Positions 8,001 through 13,866 of a stretch of DNA of 13,890 bases are shown here, in pieces (position 1 is the stretch's first letter; every line of letters starts with the position of its first letter). The position numbers were made by a program, and so were the translations under genes. The stretch lies in the NCBI GenBank assembly GCA_030018855.1, contig JASEHG010000030.1, positions 1-13,890 on the forward strand. Reading direction: 5' to 3'. This stretch comes from Candidatus Brocadiaceae bacterium. Lineage in GTDB: Bacteria; Planctomycetota; Brocadiia; Brocadiales; Bathyanammoxibiaceae. The notes under the pieces were generated by a model that searched no databases, was not told the origin of the DNA, and saw only the letters and a program-made list of their open reading frames with translations.

Positions 8001-8290
8001 AGAGAGACTTCTGCAAAAGTCTGCCACCGGGGTGTATCATTGCAAGAGGCGGAGCCCCGAAGCAATCTGACCCGGAGTGTCATTGTGAAGGCCAAAGGCC
8101 GAAGTCATGCCAAAGGCAGATTCGCCTCTGGCGAACAATCTCTTATCCATTCGAGAGTTTGCTTTGCTTCCCCTTCGCGAGAGTAGGGGCGTATTGCAAT
8201 ACGCCCCTACGGGCTTCGGCTCACTCGCAATTACAGCGCACCCTGGGCTGGTTTGGGATTGACATTTTGGGCATTTTTCAGCAGTCTCAA
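8001..8290. repeat. repeat-mosaic spacer with imperfect inverted ends
   Basis: The gap between the BY-kinase and polymerase genes (7997-8330) has no credible gene. It is a patchwork of short inverted repeats. GAGACTTCTGCAAAAGTCT near 8003-8022 (itself a hairpin) is roughly the reverse complement of the TTTTTCAGCAGTCTC segment at 8274-8288, giving imperfect terminal inverted repeats about 290 bases apart. Between them are ATTGCAAGAGG...GAAGCAATCT and CATTGTGAAGG...GAACAATCTC units, a TTCGCC-TCT-GGCGAA hairpin (8121-8135), and the perfect palindrome at 8183-8210. The layout resembles a small non-autonomous repeat element, but no clear target duplication is seen. Confidence 0.6.
8183..8210. repeat. 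28-base perfect palindrome, intergenic copy
   Basis: GTAGGGGCGTATTG followed by CAATACGCCCCTAC is self-complementary over all 28 bases. Its length and GTAGGGGC ends match the copy inside asnB (4831-4858), so the two look like members of one family with different centres. Confidence 0.85.
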
Positions 8291-8330
8291 AGAGAACCTT
8301 GCACGTAAATCGGGGCAGTTTCCTTCAAGA

Positions 8331-10238
8331 CTATTTCCCAGCCTTCCTTGCCTCATAACCGTATTTATAGTGATACTGGGAGGGATAAATTGCCAGACTG
8401 GGTTTTATGTTATTTAGCACCATTCCCAGGATGTTTCCCTTTCCCCTTTCCAGTTCCTCTTTTGCACGCAGGAGTATCTCCTTTGAGGTCTTGCCTACCT
8501 TGTACACTATCACGACAGCGTCTACCTTGGAACTCAAAAGGACCGGGTCCGTAACCAACAGCACCGGTGGGCTATTCAGTACCACTACATCGTATCGGCT
8601 CCTGGCCTTTTGTAAGAATACCTCTAAGTCGGGTGAAGTCAGGAGTTCTGTGGGGTTACCCGAGTAGTAACCTGCAGTTACGATGTGCAGGTAGTCCAGT
8701 CCCTCGGCATCAGCTATATTCAGATTAAAATCCCCAATTGCCACATCAACAAAAGTCCTCAAACTATCTTCAAAATTGCAAGTTTCTGTTAATACATCGC
8801 CGAGGCCTGGTTCCCTTGGAATACCGAACACGGTGTGGATATCTGACCTCCTGAAATCTGAATCTACCAGGAGGGTCTTCAACCGGTTCTTGGCCATGGT
8901 TATAGCCAGATTACATACGGTGACAGTCTTACCCTCCACAGGAAGAGAGCTTGTGAAGAGGATGACCTTTTGATGGGGTTGTCTCCTGAGCTGTATATTG
9001 GTCCTCAGGGTGCGGTAGGCCTCCAGAATGGGGTCATCTTCCTTCTGGAAGAGTATCAGTTGTTGCCGTATTTGCAAAATACTCTTGCTTACTTTGCCAG
9101 GGTGGTTCCTTGGTCTCTCCTTCCTCTTCGGAATCTTGATAAAGGGGATAACCGCCAGGACGGGAAGCCCCGTTAGGGCCTCCACCGACTCAATAGTAAT
9201 TAGCGAGGTATCAAGGCTCTCTATCAGAAAGGCTATGAGAAACCCCAGGATTACCCCGGCCCCGGCCCCAGCCCCAGCGTTAGACAGCATATTTGGTTTT
9301 ATAGGCCTGGTAGGTATGGAAGCACGGTCAAGTATCTGTACTTCTTCCACCTTCTCCGCCTCGACAATACGGGCCTCGGATAACTTCGTCATAAGCCCTT
9401 CGTATACCCTCCCCTGAACCCCTATCTCTCTCGCCATCCTGGCCACCCGCATTTCTCCTTCTGGCAGCGCCTGCAACTGCTTCTTTATATCATTAATCTG
9501 GTCTTCTATGGCCGCCGCCTTAGGATGTTTCATGGTGTATTTTCCCAGGAGTTCGGCCTTCTCCCTCTCCAGGGTAGTGAGTTTTGTTATAAGGATTTCC
9601 CCAGCCCCCGTTACCTCTCCGCTTTCTTTGGCCTGTTTCAGTTCCTCCTCCAGCTGGTTAAGCCTCTCCCTCACTATTTTTACCTGCTCCTCTATGTATT
9701 CTCTAACAGCAGTGGCCTGCTTAACTTTTCTCTGGAAATCTTGTTTTGCATATACTTCTGCCGTGGTATTAGCTATCCTGGCGGCAAGGGTCGGGCTCGT
9801 GTGATCGACAATTATTCTTATTGCGTCAGTATCTTTCACTGACTTGGCAAAGACAGTCCCCCGTACAGAGGCAGTTTGACTTTCTATCTCCTTCTGGGTG
9901 GCATCCTCCCTCAGGAGGCCTAATTTTCTGGCCACCTTTTCCATCACCGCCGCGCTGGTTATCACCCCCACCTCACTCTCAATGGGATTTGTATACGACC
10001 ACCACACGGTGGTCGTAGGGACAGGCTCTACAGGAACCTTTCGTTCCGTAATCCTCACAATAGCCACGGCCTGATAAGTGGGGGTGATAGTGAAGGTGTA
10101 GAAGATACTCCCCCCTAGTACGCAAAAGAAGGCAAGGATAATCCACAACATCCTCTTCCGGATTACTAGTAAATAATCCCACAGGCTAAGCTCTATGCGT
10201 GAAGTGGTCTTCTTCGTCTTTATCGGCTCTGCATTCAT
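8331..10238 (-). CDS. Wzz/BY-kinase chain-length regulator (Wzc-like) with altered Walker B
   Basis: This is a polysaccharide co-polymerase fused to a bacterial tyrosine-kinase domain, 635 residues, inner membrane. The order is: membrane helix about 29-51, periplasmic domain with a coiled-coil-like charged stretch (about 170-290), the proline motif PTRPIKPN (309-316), second helix about 321-341 (starting AGAGAGAG), then the cytoplasmic kinase. The kinase has the oligomerisation motif EAYRTLRTNI (406-415), Walker A SSLPVEGKT (430-438) and Walker A' LLVDSDFRR (456-464). The C-terminal tail has five tyrosines (YPSQYHYKYGY). Such proteins control chain length through autophosphorylation cycles. 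The Walker B segment reads VVVLNSPP: Asn555 (codon AAT) replaces the usual Asp, so kinase activity may be weak. ATG 10238 has only a weak ribosome site. A perfect inverted repeat lies within the gene at 9995-10016. Confidence 0.92.
   Translation of the reverse strand: MNAEPIKTKKTTSRIELSLWDYLLVIRKRMLWIILAFFCVLGGSIFYTFTITPTYQAVAIVRITERKVPVEPVPTTTVWWSYTNPIESEVGVITSAAVMEKVARKLGLLREDATQKEIESQTASVRGTVFAKSVKDTDAIRIIVDHTSPTLAARIANTTAEVYAKQDFQRKVKQATAVREYIEEQVKIVRERLNQLEEELKQAKESGEVTGAGEILITKLTTLEREKAELLGKYTMKHPKAAAIEDQINDIKKQLQALPEGEMRVARMAREIGVQGRVYEGLMTKLSEARIVEAEKVEEVQILDRASIPTRPIKPNMLSNAGAGAGAGVILGFLIAFLIESLDTSLITIESVEALTGLPVLAVIPFIKIPKRKERPRNHPGKVSKSILQIRQQLILFQKEDDPILEAYRTLRTNIQLRRQPHQKVILFTSSLPVEGKTVTVCNLAITMAKNRLKTLLVDSDFRRSDIHTVFGIPREPGLGDVLTETCNFEDSLRTFVDVAIGDFNLNIADAEGLDYLHIVTAGYYSGNPTELLTSPDLEVFLQKARSRYDVVVLNSPPVLLVTDPVLLSSKVDAVVIVYKVGKTSKEILLRAKEELERGKGNILGMVLNNIKPSLAIYPSQYHYKYGYEARKAGK
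9995..10016. repeat. 22-base inverted repeat inside the BY-kinase gene
   Basis: ACGACCACC, a four-base loop ACAC, and GGTGGTCGT pair perfectly over nine bases. It encodes TTTVWWS (residues 75-81) in the periplasmic domain near helix 1. It could be chance or the remnant of a small palindromic insertion. Confidence 0.55.
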
Positions 10239-10278
10239 GATTATATTACAGCTCTATTTTACTTCTAGCTCCACTTGA

Positions 10279-10336
10279 TAGGGCAGGGGCAAGTCCGCCT
10301 GAGGCGGATCTGCCTCTGGCATGACCCTGCCCCTAC
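10279..10336. repeat. palindromic element between export and BY-kinase genes, copy 1
   Basis: GGGCAGGGGC at the left and GACCCTGCCCCTAC at the right are imperfect inverted ends. They surround the shared core TCCGCC-TGA-GGCGGA (10294-10308) and a second small hairpin, TGCC-TCT-GGCA. The string CAAGTCCGCCT is also present, inverted, in the 141-192 element. Confidence 0.65.
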
Positions 10337-10342
10337 TCTACT

Positions 10343-10382
10343 GTAGCCCTACCGCATGGGCGGGTTTCAAACCCGCCACTAC
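10343..10382. repeat. palindromic element with GGCGGGTTT stem, copy 2, just after the export gene
   Basis: GTAG (10343) and CTAC (10382) bound a perfect nine-base stem, GGCGGGTTT (10359-10367) and AAACCCGCC (10369-10377). It begins seven bases after the stop codon of the export lipoprotein gene on the minus strand. The hairpin could slow or partly terminate transcription, but no T-run follows it in that direction. Confidence 0.7.
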
Positions 10383-10388
10383 AGCCCA

Positions 10389-11414
10389 CTACTTAGGAGC
10401 AACAAAAAGCTCCTTTCGGATGATACTGGACGTTGTGGCCGCAGTGCTCATAGTATATATCATAGGTGAAATCACACCGACAAGAACTTCAGCAATGTTT
10501 ACACCTCGTGTTGGCACATAGACCAGGTCCATGTGGTCCACTACGGTGTTGTTCGTAATGGCGTCCTGGATGCTGACGGTAAGGATTTGAGGACCGTCCG
10601 TTGTCTGATGCACCAAAAAGATATTGTCACTCCTTGCCCTCTCAGTAAGTCCACCGGCCTTGGCCAGGACTTCTATCAACCTCTGTCCCCCAAAGACGTC
10701 ATACATCCCGGGTATCCTCACCTCCCCAAGGAGCACAGCCTGGGGTTTAGCAAATTGCCTCACCACCACCGACACCTTGGGGTCCTTTACGTATTCCGAT
10801 AATTCCTTAGTAAGGCGTTCGTTTAGTTCACGAGGCGTAAGCCCCAGGCTCCAGACGTCGCCTATCAGGGGAAAGGATATCCTGCCATCGGGTCTCACTG
10901 CCACGTCCCTTCTGAGTTCATCATAACCCCAAACTGAAATATCCAGGATATCGTTCATACTTATCTTGTATTCCGGCAGGGTGGGGATTACCCCATCCGT
11001 GTCCGAAGGGACGCTCGTCACTAGCTCCTTCTGCCCCGTTTCAATTACACTCATATAGACCTTTGCCTCATTAGAAAGGGGGTCTAACTCCAATACCTTC
11101 TGCAGTTCCGCCTTTGCCTTCTCCGTGTTCCCTTCGTAGAAAAACCTCTTTGCCCTCTGCATATAGAACCCCTTGAGTTTTATTTTCTTATCCTGCGCAA
11201 GCTTGCCTTGTATCTCTGCCTCCAATGCCTCCAGGAACCTGGTCTCTTCCTCATCCTGGGGGCCCACATCTACGGCAGGAGAACTCCCCTGTGAGGAATT
11301 CTTTACTGTAGCCGGCTGGGGATTCGGATTCAACATGGGGCTTGAACCAGTAAACAGGCATCCAATGTTGGAATACAAAAAGGCTATAGATACCACAATT
11401 CTTATAGTCTTCAT
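10389..11414 (-). CDS. Wza/OPX-type polysaccharide export lipoprotein with N-terminal TPR-like region
   Basis: This is an outer-membrane export protein of 341 residues. The N-terminus MKTIRIVVSIAFLYSNIGC is a short lipoprotein-type signal with Cys19 as the likely lipidation site; the lipobox (NIGC) is non-ideal. Residues about 84-122 resemble one TPR hairpin (EGNTEKAKAELQKVLELDP). The Poly_export domain follows (about 148-220: YKISMNDILDISVWG, VRPDGRISFPLIGDV), then an SLBB domain (about 226-270: LLGEVRIPGMYDV, GGLTERA). The C-terminal hydrophobic stretch (about 306-326) could be the membrane-spanning helix known from Wza. I start at ATG 11414: AGGGAG stands four bases upstream, it creates the signal peptide, and it lies downstream of a promoter at 11474-11446. 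An upstream ATG at 11477 would precede that promoter. This is the first gene of the cluster, and its partner is the BY-kinase downstream. Confidence 0.9.
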   Translation of the reverse strand: MKTIRIVVSIAFLYSNIGCLFTGSSPMLNPNPQPATVKNSSQGSSPAVDVGPQDEEETRFLEALEAEIQGKLAQDKKIKLKGFYMQRAKRFFYEGNTEKAKAELQKVLELDPLSNEAKVYMSVIETGQKELVTSVPSDTDGVIPTLPEYKISMNDILDISVWGYDELRRDVAVRPDGRISFPLIGDVWSLGLTPRELNERLTKELSEYVKDPKVSVVVRQFAKPQAVLLGEVRIPGMYDVFGGQRLIEVLAKAGGLTERARSDNIFLVHQTTDGPQILTVSIQDAITNNTVVDHMDLVYVPTRGVNIAEVLVGVISPMIYTMSTAATTSSIIRKELFVAPK

Positions 11415-11418
11415 AGGT

Positions 11419-11424
11419 CTCCCT
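11419..11424 (-). promoter_or_regulatory. ribosome binding site of the export lipoprotein gene
   Basis: AGGGAG is followed four bases later by ATG 11414. It decides the start of the export gene against the longer reading from 11477. Confidence 0.7.
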
Positions 11425-11445
11425 GGCTTAAAAACATTGGTGTAT

Positions 11446-11474
11446 ATATTATTACAAGTCATAACCTTTTTCAA
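11446..11474 (-). promoter_or_regulatory. sigma70-like promoter of the polysaccharide cluster
   Basis: On the minus strand, TTGAAA (11474-11469) and TAATAT (11451-11446) are separated by 17 bases. These match five of six and four of six consensus positions. Transcription would begin around 11440, leaving a short leader with the ribosome site before ATG 11414. The surroundings are A/T-rich. This is a sequence prediction only. Confidence 0.5.
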
Positions 11475-11493
11475 CATATATATCTAATCTTTT

Positions 11494-11640
11494 TGTGGAG
11501 ACAAGCAAGATGGTACGTTGCATGCCCCCTACATGACTTGCCACGCCACCGTTTGTGTAGGGGTGACCTGTCGGGTAGCCCTTACCATCTTACAAAGGGA
11601 ATCTTTGTAGCGTACCAGTTTGTTTGTCTGGCACTCCACA
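11494..11640. repeat. nested imperfect inverted repeats in the divergent intergenic region
   Basis: TGTGGAGACAAGCAAGATGG... (11494-11522) is roughly the reverse complement of TGTAGCGTACCAGTTTGTTT...CTCCACA (11606-11640), with a short bulge. Inside, AAGATGGTA (11507-11515) pairs perfectly with TACCATCTT (11583-11591), and CCCCTACA (11526-11533) pairs perfectly with TGTAGGGG (11556-11563). The transcript could fold into a long branched hairpin. No reading frame of note lies here. Confidence 0.6.
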
Positions 11641-11649
11641 TCAGTGCAT

Positions 11650-11744
11650 AGTAGCCGCAACCCTTCGGGCTGAGCCTCAGGGCCGAAGCCTTTAGGTTGC
11701 GTTGTTTCTCGTCCGCCTAAGGCGGACTAAAGCCTGCGGCTACT
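11650..11744. repeat. composite palindromic element upstream of the HD-domain gene
   Basis: The perfect 10-base inverted ends are AGTAGCCGCA (11650-11659) and TGCGGCTACT (11735-11744). They enclose a CTTCGG...CCGAAG hairpin and the core TCCGCC-TAA-GGCGGA (11712-11726). Together with the preceding repeat it fills most of the 403-base gap between the divergent genes. The remaining 11745-11805 is A/T-rich toward the HD gene and may hold its promoter (GATAAT at 11792), but no good -35 box is visible. Confidence 0.7.
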
Positions 11745-11817
11745 GTACTGGTTTTAGTATCCCAGATGTAGCCGCCAAGAGGAATTACAGAGATAATATT
11801 AAGATAAGGAGCAACTG

Positions 11818-12504
11818 GTGAAGTTAAAGACATCTAATAACCCACTTGTCACGCTACAGATGGTGAAGGACCATCCGGACGTACAAGTTTACATAGACAA
11901 GGCGGACGAATTTCTGGGCAACATTGGTTACACGGAGCATGGCAGGCGTCACGCCAACTATGTGGCCCATAACGCTGGCAGGATTCTCAGGGAACTTGGC
12001 TACGAAGAAAAATCCTGCGAGCTGGCGGCCATTGCAGGCTATATCCATGACATAGGGAACGTGGTCAACAGGCCCTCCCATCCCGCAACCGGGGCCTACC
12101 TTGCCCATCAATTCCTTAGAGAACTTGGCATGCCACTGGAAGACGTCCTTGCTGTGATGGGGGCGGTAGGTAGTCACGACGAGGACTGCTGTGAACCTGT
12201 AAACGTGGTGGGTGCGGCACTGATAATCGCCGACAAATCAGACGTCCACCACTCCCGTGTCCGCTCCCCCAAGGGGATAAGGTTTGACATACACGACCGT
12301 GTCAACTACGCCGTAAAGAGGGCAGAGCTTAGACTGGACACGAACAAAAAGACTATCAGCCTGGAGCTGGACATAGACAAAGACATCTCGGACATGGTGG
12401 AGTATTTTGAGATATTCACGACAAGGATGGTTGCCTGCCGCCGTGCCGCCAAACTCCTGGGGTGCACCTTTGAGGTGCTGGTGGTGCAGGAGAATGGGAA
12501 ATAG
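11818..12504 (+). CDS. HD-domain phosphohydrolase
   Basis: This is a soluble 228-residue HD-superfamily protein, predicted to be a metal-dependent phosphohydrolase acting on a nucleotide or other phosphoester. The metal-site ladder is visible: EHGRRH (H41, H45), HDIG with H77-D78, H88, SHDED with H120, and D139 in IADKSDVHH. It has no membrane segment and no second domain. Start GTG 11818 has TAAGGAG six bases upstream, a strong site. The gene is divergent from the polysaccharide cluster and 46 bases before the nucleotidyltransferase gene, so those two may share a transcript. The substrate is unknown; small stand-alone HD proteins range from nucleotidases to cyclic-nucleotide phosphodiesterases, and nothing here decides between them. 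Confidence 0.88.
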   Translation: MKLKTSNNPLVTLQMVKDHPDVQVYIDKADEFLGNIGYTEHGRRHANYVAHNAGRILRELGYEEKSCELAAIAGYIHDIGNVVNRPSHPATGAYLAHQFLRELGMPLEDVLAVMGAVGSHDEDCCEPVNVVGAALIIADKSDVHHSRVRSPKGIRFDIHDRVNYAVKRAELRLDTNKKTISLELDIDKDISDMVEYFEIFTTRMVACRRAAKLLGCTFEVLVVQENGK

Positions 12505-12550
12505 ACGTGAGACGGATAGCACACCCCTACAAGGGAGGGTAAGAAATGCT

Positions 12551-12883
12551 ATGATTGGGAACAAAACAGAAGAGAAAATAATTTTAAAGGAACTAAAAGA
12601 CAACCTTATTAAAATTACTGGTAATTTCATGCCGAGGGTTATCCTTTTTGGGTCAAGGGCGCGGGGGGATTATGACGAAGAATCTGATATTGATGTGGCC
12701 ATAGTTGTTAGAGGCCTCACAAGGGAAGTCAAGGACCAAATACTTAATATGGTTGCAGACATAGAAATAAAGTACCTTACGCCCCTATCAACGTTAGTGA
12801 TTTCTGAGGAGGACCTTGAATTTCTTAAGAAGAGGGAAAGGAGGATAGCCTTTGATATTGAGGTGGAAGGGATACCCTTATGA
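12551..12883 (+). CDS. MNT-type minimal nucleotidyltransferase (antitoxin-like)
   Basis: This is a 110-residue protein of the pol-beta nucleotidyltransferase superfamily. The signature FGSRARGDYDEESDIDVAIV (residues 33-52) gives the GS loop (34-35) and the metal-binding pair D46/D48. A full-length kinase or tRNA-processing domain is absent, so it belongs to the minimal MNT class. Members paired with HEPN proteins act as antitoxins that modify the HEPN toxin. I start at ATG 12551 with GGGAGGG about 11 bases upstream; the open frame extends left to 12407, but that part overlaps the HD gene and reads as non-protein-like sequence. The stop overlaps the start of a second frame as ATGA, the usual MNT-HEPN arrangement, but that partner is broken after nine codons. 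Whether the orphan enzyme is still functional is unknown. Confidence 0.85.
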   Translation: MIGNKTEEKIILKELKDNLIKITGNFMPRVILFGSRARGDYDEESDIDVAIVVRGLTREVKDQILNMVADIEIKYLTPLSTLVISEEDLEFLKKRERRIAFDIEVEGIPL

Positions 12884-12909
12884 CAGAAGAGAACAAGAAA
12901 GTTTTGTAG
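12880..12909 (+). pseudogene. remnant start of the MNT partner gene (probable HEPN), cut by a repeat
   Basis: ATG at 12880 overlaps the MNT stop codon (ATGA) and opens MTEENKKVL before TAG at 12907. A charged start of this kind, translationally coupled to an MNT gene, is typical of HEPN-domain proteins (family knowledge; nine residues are too few to prove it). The frame ends exactly where the GTAGGGTGCG repeat begins (12906), so the gene was probably interrupted or largely deleted. I found no HEPN remnant in 12990-13101. Confidence 0.5.
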
Positions 12910-12989
12910 GGTGCGTTGAAAAACGCACCAATTGATATTCGTTTCTTTTTAAAAAATTATAGGATATGGTGCGTCAAGACGCACCCTAC
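12906..12989. repeat. two-hairpin palindromic element after the MNT gene
   Basis: The outer ends GTAGGGTGCGT (12906-12916) and ACGCACCCTAC (12979-12989) are perfect inverted repeats. Each end also folds on itself: GGTGCGTT-GAAA-AACGCACC (12910-12929, an eight-base stem with a GAAA loop) and GGTGCGT-CAAG-ACGCACC (12968-12985). It may end transcription from the HD-MNT side, although the T-rich stretch (12941-12950) is not directly at the stem. Confidence 0.8.
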
Positions 12990-12990
12990 T

Positions 12991-13030
12991 GGCTGAGGGA
13001 ATGAAATCCGCCTGAGGCGGACTAAAGCCC
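12991..13030. repeat. degenerate palindromic element with TCCGCC core
   Basis: TCCGCC-TGA-GGCGGA at 13007-13021 is flanked by GGGAATGAAA and AAAGCCCTGTCCCTAC, whose outer arms no longer pair well. It is the fifth copy of this core in the window. The following bases to 13101 contain nothing I recognise. Confidence 0.6.
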
Positions 13031-13101
13031 TGTCCCTACATTAACTGGTTCTAACCCACAGACAAAAGACGGATAGGAATATCAACCCCACCCTTTCCCA
13101 C

Positions 13102-13866
13102 CTAGCATGCATGGATTGTAGCCCTTTCTAACTCCAACAACCTCTTCTTTAAACTTATCCCCCCAGGACCAGAGTACCCCGTCAACTCCCCCCTTGAGCC
13201 CACTACCCTGTGGCAGGGGACAATGGGCGGTAATGGATTCTGCCCGCAGGCCCCCCCTACCGCCCTGACAGCCCCAGGACGCCCTATCTCCCTGGCCACC
13301 CAACCGTAGCTCCTAACCTCCCCATAGGGTATCTCCATCAGTTTTCTCCACACGTCCTGCTGGAAGGCAGTACCACAAACTAAATCTAACGGCACGCCAG
13401 AGAAACTGACCCTCTCTCCTGAAAAGTACCTCTCCAGGAGTCCTTTTGCCCCACCTGGAGGGATTTCCCCCTTCATGGGTACCGCTCCAAACCTCTCCCT
13501 CACCCCCTTCAAGAAGGACCTCTCCCCCCTATCAGGAAAAGAGACCAGTAGTAACCCCTTGGGACCCCATACCACATGTACCGAGGCCTCCGAAAAAGTT
13601 TGTATGGGCTTTAGTTTCCCCCTCCCTTGAGGGGAGGGGGAAGGAGGAGGGTGATTAAGTTTAATGTCCCCTCTAACACACCCCCTGCCCCCTCTTAAAA
13701 GAGGGGAGAAAGGGGTGTGTTCACCCCCACCCTTCCCTCCCCCATCAAGGGGGAGGGGACTTTGGTTGCTACTTTCGCAGAGGTCTTGTACCAGACCTAT
13801 TGCCGTCCTAAAACTGGCATAAAATAATGCTGGAGCCTGTCCATCCGAGGCGTATACCACCTTCAC
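13102..13866 (-). CDS. ogt: Ogt/MGMT methylated-DNA-protein-cysteine methyltransferase with repeat-encoded insert
   Basis: This is a suicide DNA-repair protein that moves the alkyl group from O6-alkylguanine to its own cysteine. The active-site motif VPCHRV has Cys218 as the acceptor. The C-terminal domain is complete: FQQDVWRKLMEIPYGEVRSY (168-187), the DNA-binding helix with RAVGGACGQNP (201-211), and the closing GELTGYSGPGG. The N-terminal domain is split: FYASFRTAIG (15-24) matches the usual first strand, but VVWGPKGLLLVSFP resumes only near residue 98. About 50 residues between them (around 35-85, for example SPLPLDGGGKGGG and PPPSPSPQGRGK) are translated from G/C-rich hairpin repeats, which explains 254 residues instead of about 160-170. 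GTG 13866 is the first candidate start; the frame stays open to the window edge, so the true start may be further right. Nothing links it to its neighbours. Confidence 0.88.
   Translation of the reverse strand: MKVVYASDGQAPALFYASFRTAIGLVQDLCESSNQSPLPLDGGGKGGGEHTPFSPLLRGGRGCVRGDIKLNHPPPSPSPQGRGKLKPIQTFSEASVHVVWGPKGLLLVSFPDRGERSFLKGVRERFGAVPMKGEIPPGGAKGLLERYFSGERVSFSGVPLDLVCGTAFQQDVWRKLMEIPYGEVRSYGWVAREIGRPGAVRAVGGACGQNPLPPIVPCHRVVGSRGELTGYSGPGGISLKKRLLELERATIHAC
13618..13757. repeat. block of three G/C-rich hairpins, in frame inside ogt
   Basis: Hairpin one: CCCCCTCCC (13618-13626) with GGGAGGGGG (13632-13640). Hairpin two: ACACACCCC (13676-13684) with GGGGTGTGT (13712-13720), enclosing CCCCTCTT/AAGAGGGG (13689-13706). 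Hairpin three: CCCTCCCCC (13735-13743) with GGGGGAGGG (13749-13757). Hairpins one and three are nearly inverted copies of each other. Repeats that translate as SPLPLDGGG or PSPSPQGRG are known as widespread intergenic repeats in environmental bacteria. Here they are read as protein. Confidence 0.85.

Noticed and set aside
9259..9278. GGCCCC-type simple repeat encoding AGAGAGAG in the BY-kinase
   Set aside because: It is a short slippage-prone run within a transmembrane helix where small residues are normal; no sign of phase variation.
9508..9842. Plus-strand frames of about 100 residues opposite the BY-kinase coiled-coil region
   Set aside because: They are antisense to a well-supported gene, low in complexity (S/L/F-rich) and have no recognisable motif.
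10240..10245. TATAAT hexamer one base before the BY-kinase start codon
   Set aside because: Transcription from it would begin inside the gene, and the -35 position is poor; probably chance in an A/T-rich leader.
10343..10382. Intrinsic terminator after the export gene
   Set aside because: The stem is good, but no T-run follows on the minus strand, and the same hairpin style is part of the repeat family, so I list it as a repeat.
11415..11477. ATG start at 11477 for the export lipoprotein gene
   Set aside because: It lies upstream of the promoter hexamers and would bury the lipoprotein signal sequence 21 residues from the N-terminus.
12407..12550. Long N-terminal extension of the MNT gene (48 extra residues)
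   Set aside because: It lies mostly inside the HD gene in another frame, has atypical composition (many W, P and R), and a ribosome site stands before ATG 12551.
12906..13030. Possible CRISPR-like repeat series across the intergenic gaps
   Set aside because: Repeats are palindromic, irregularly spaced, differ in sequence and have no unique spacers of constant size.
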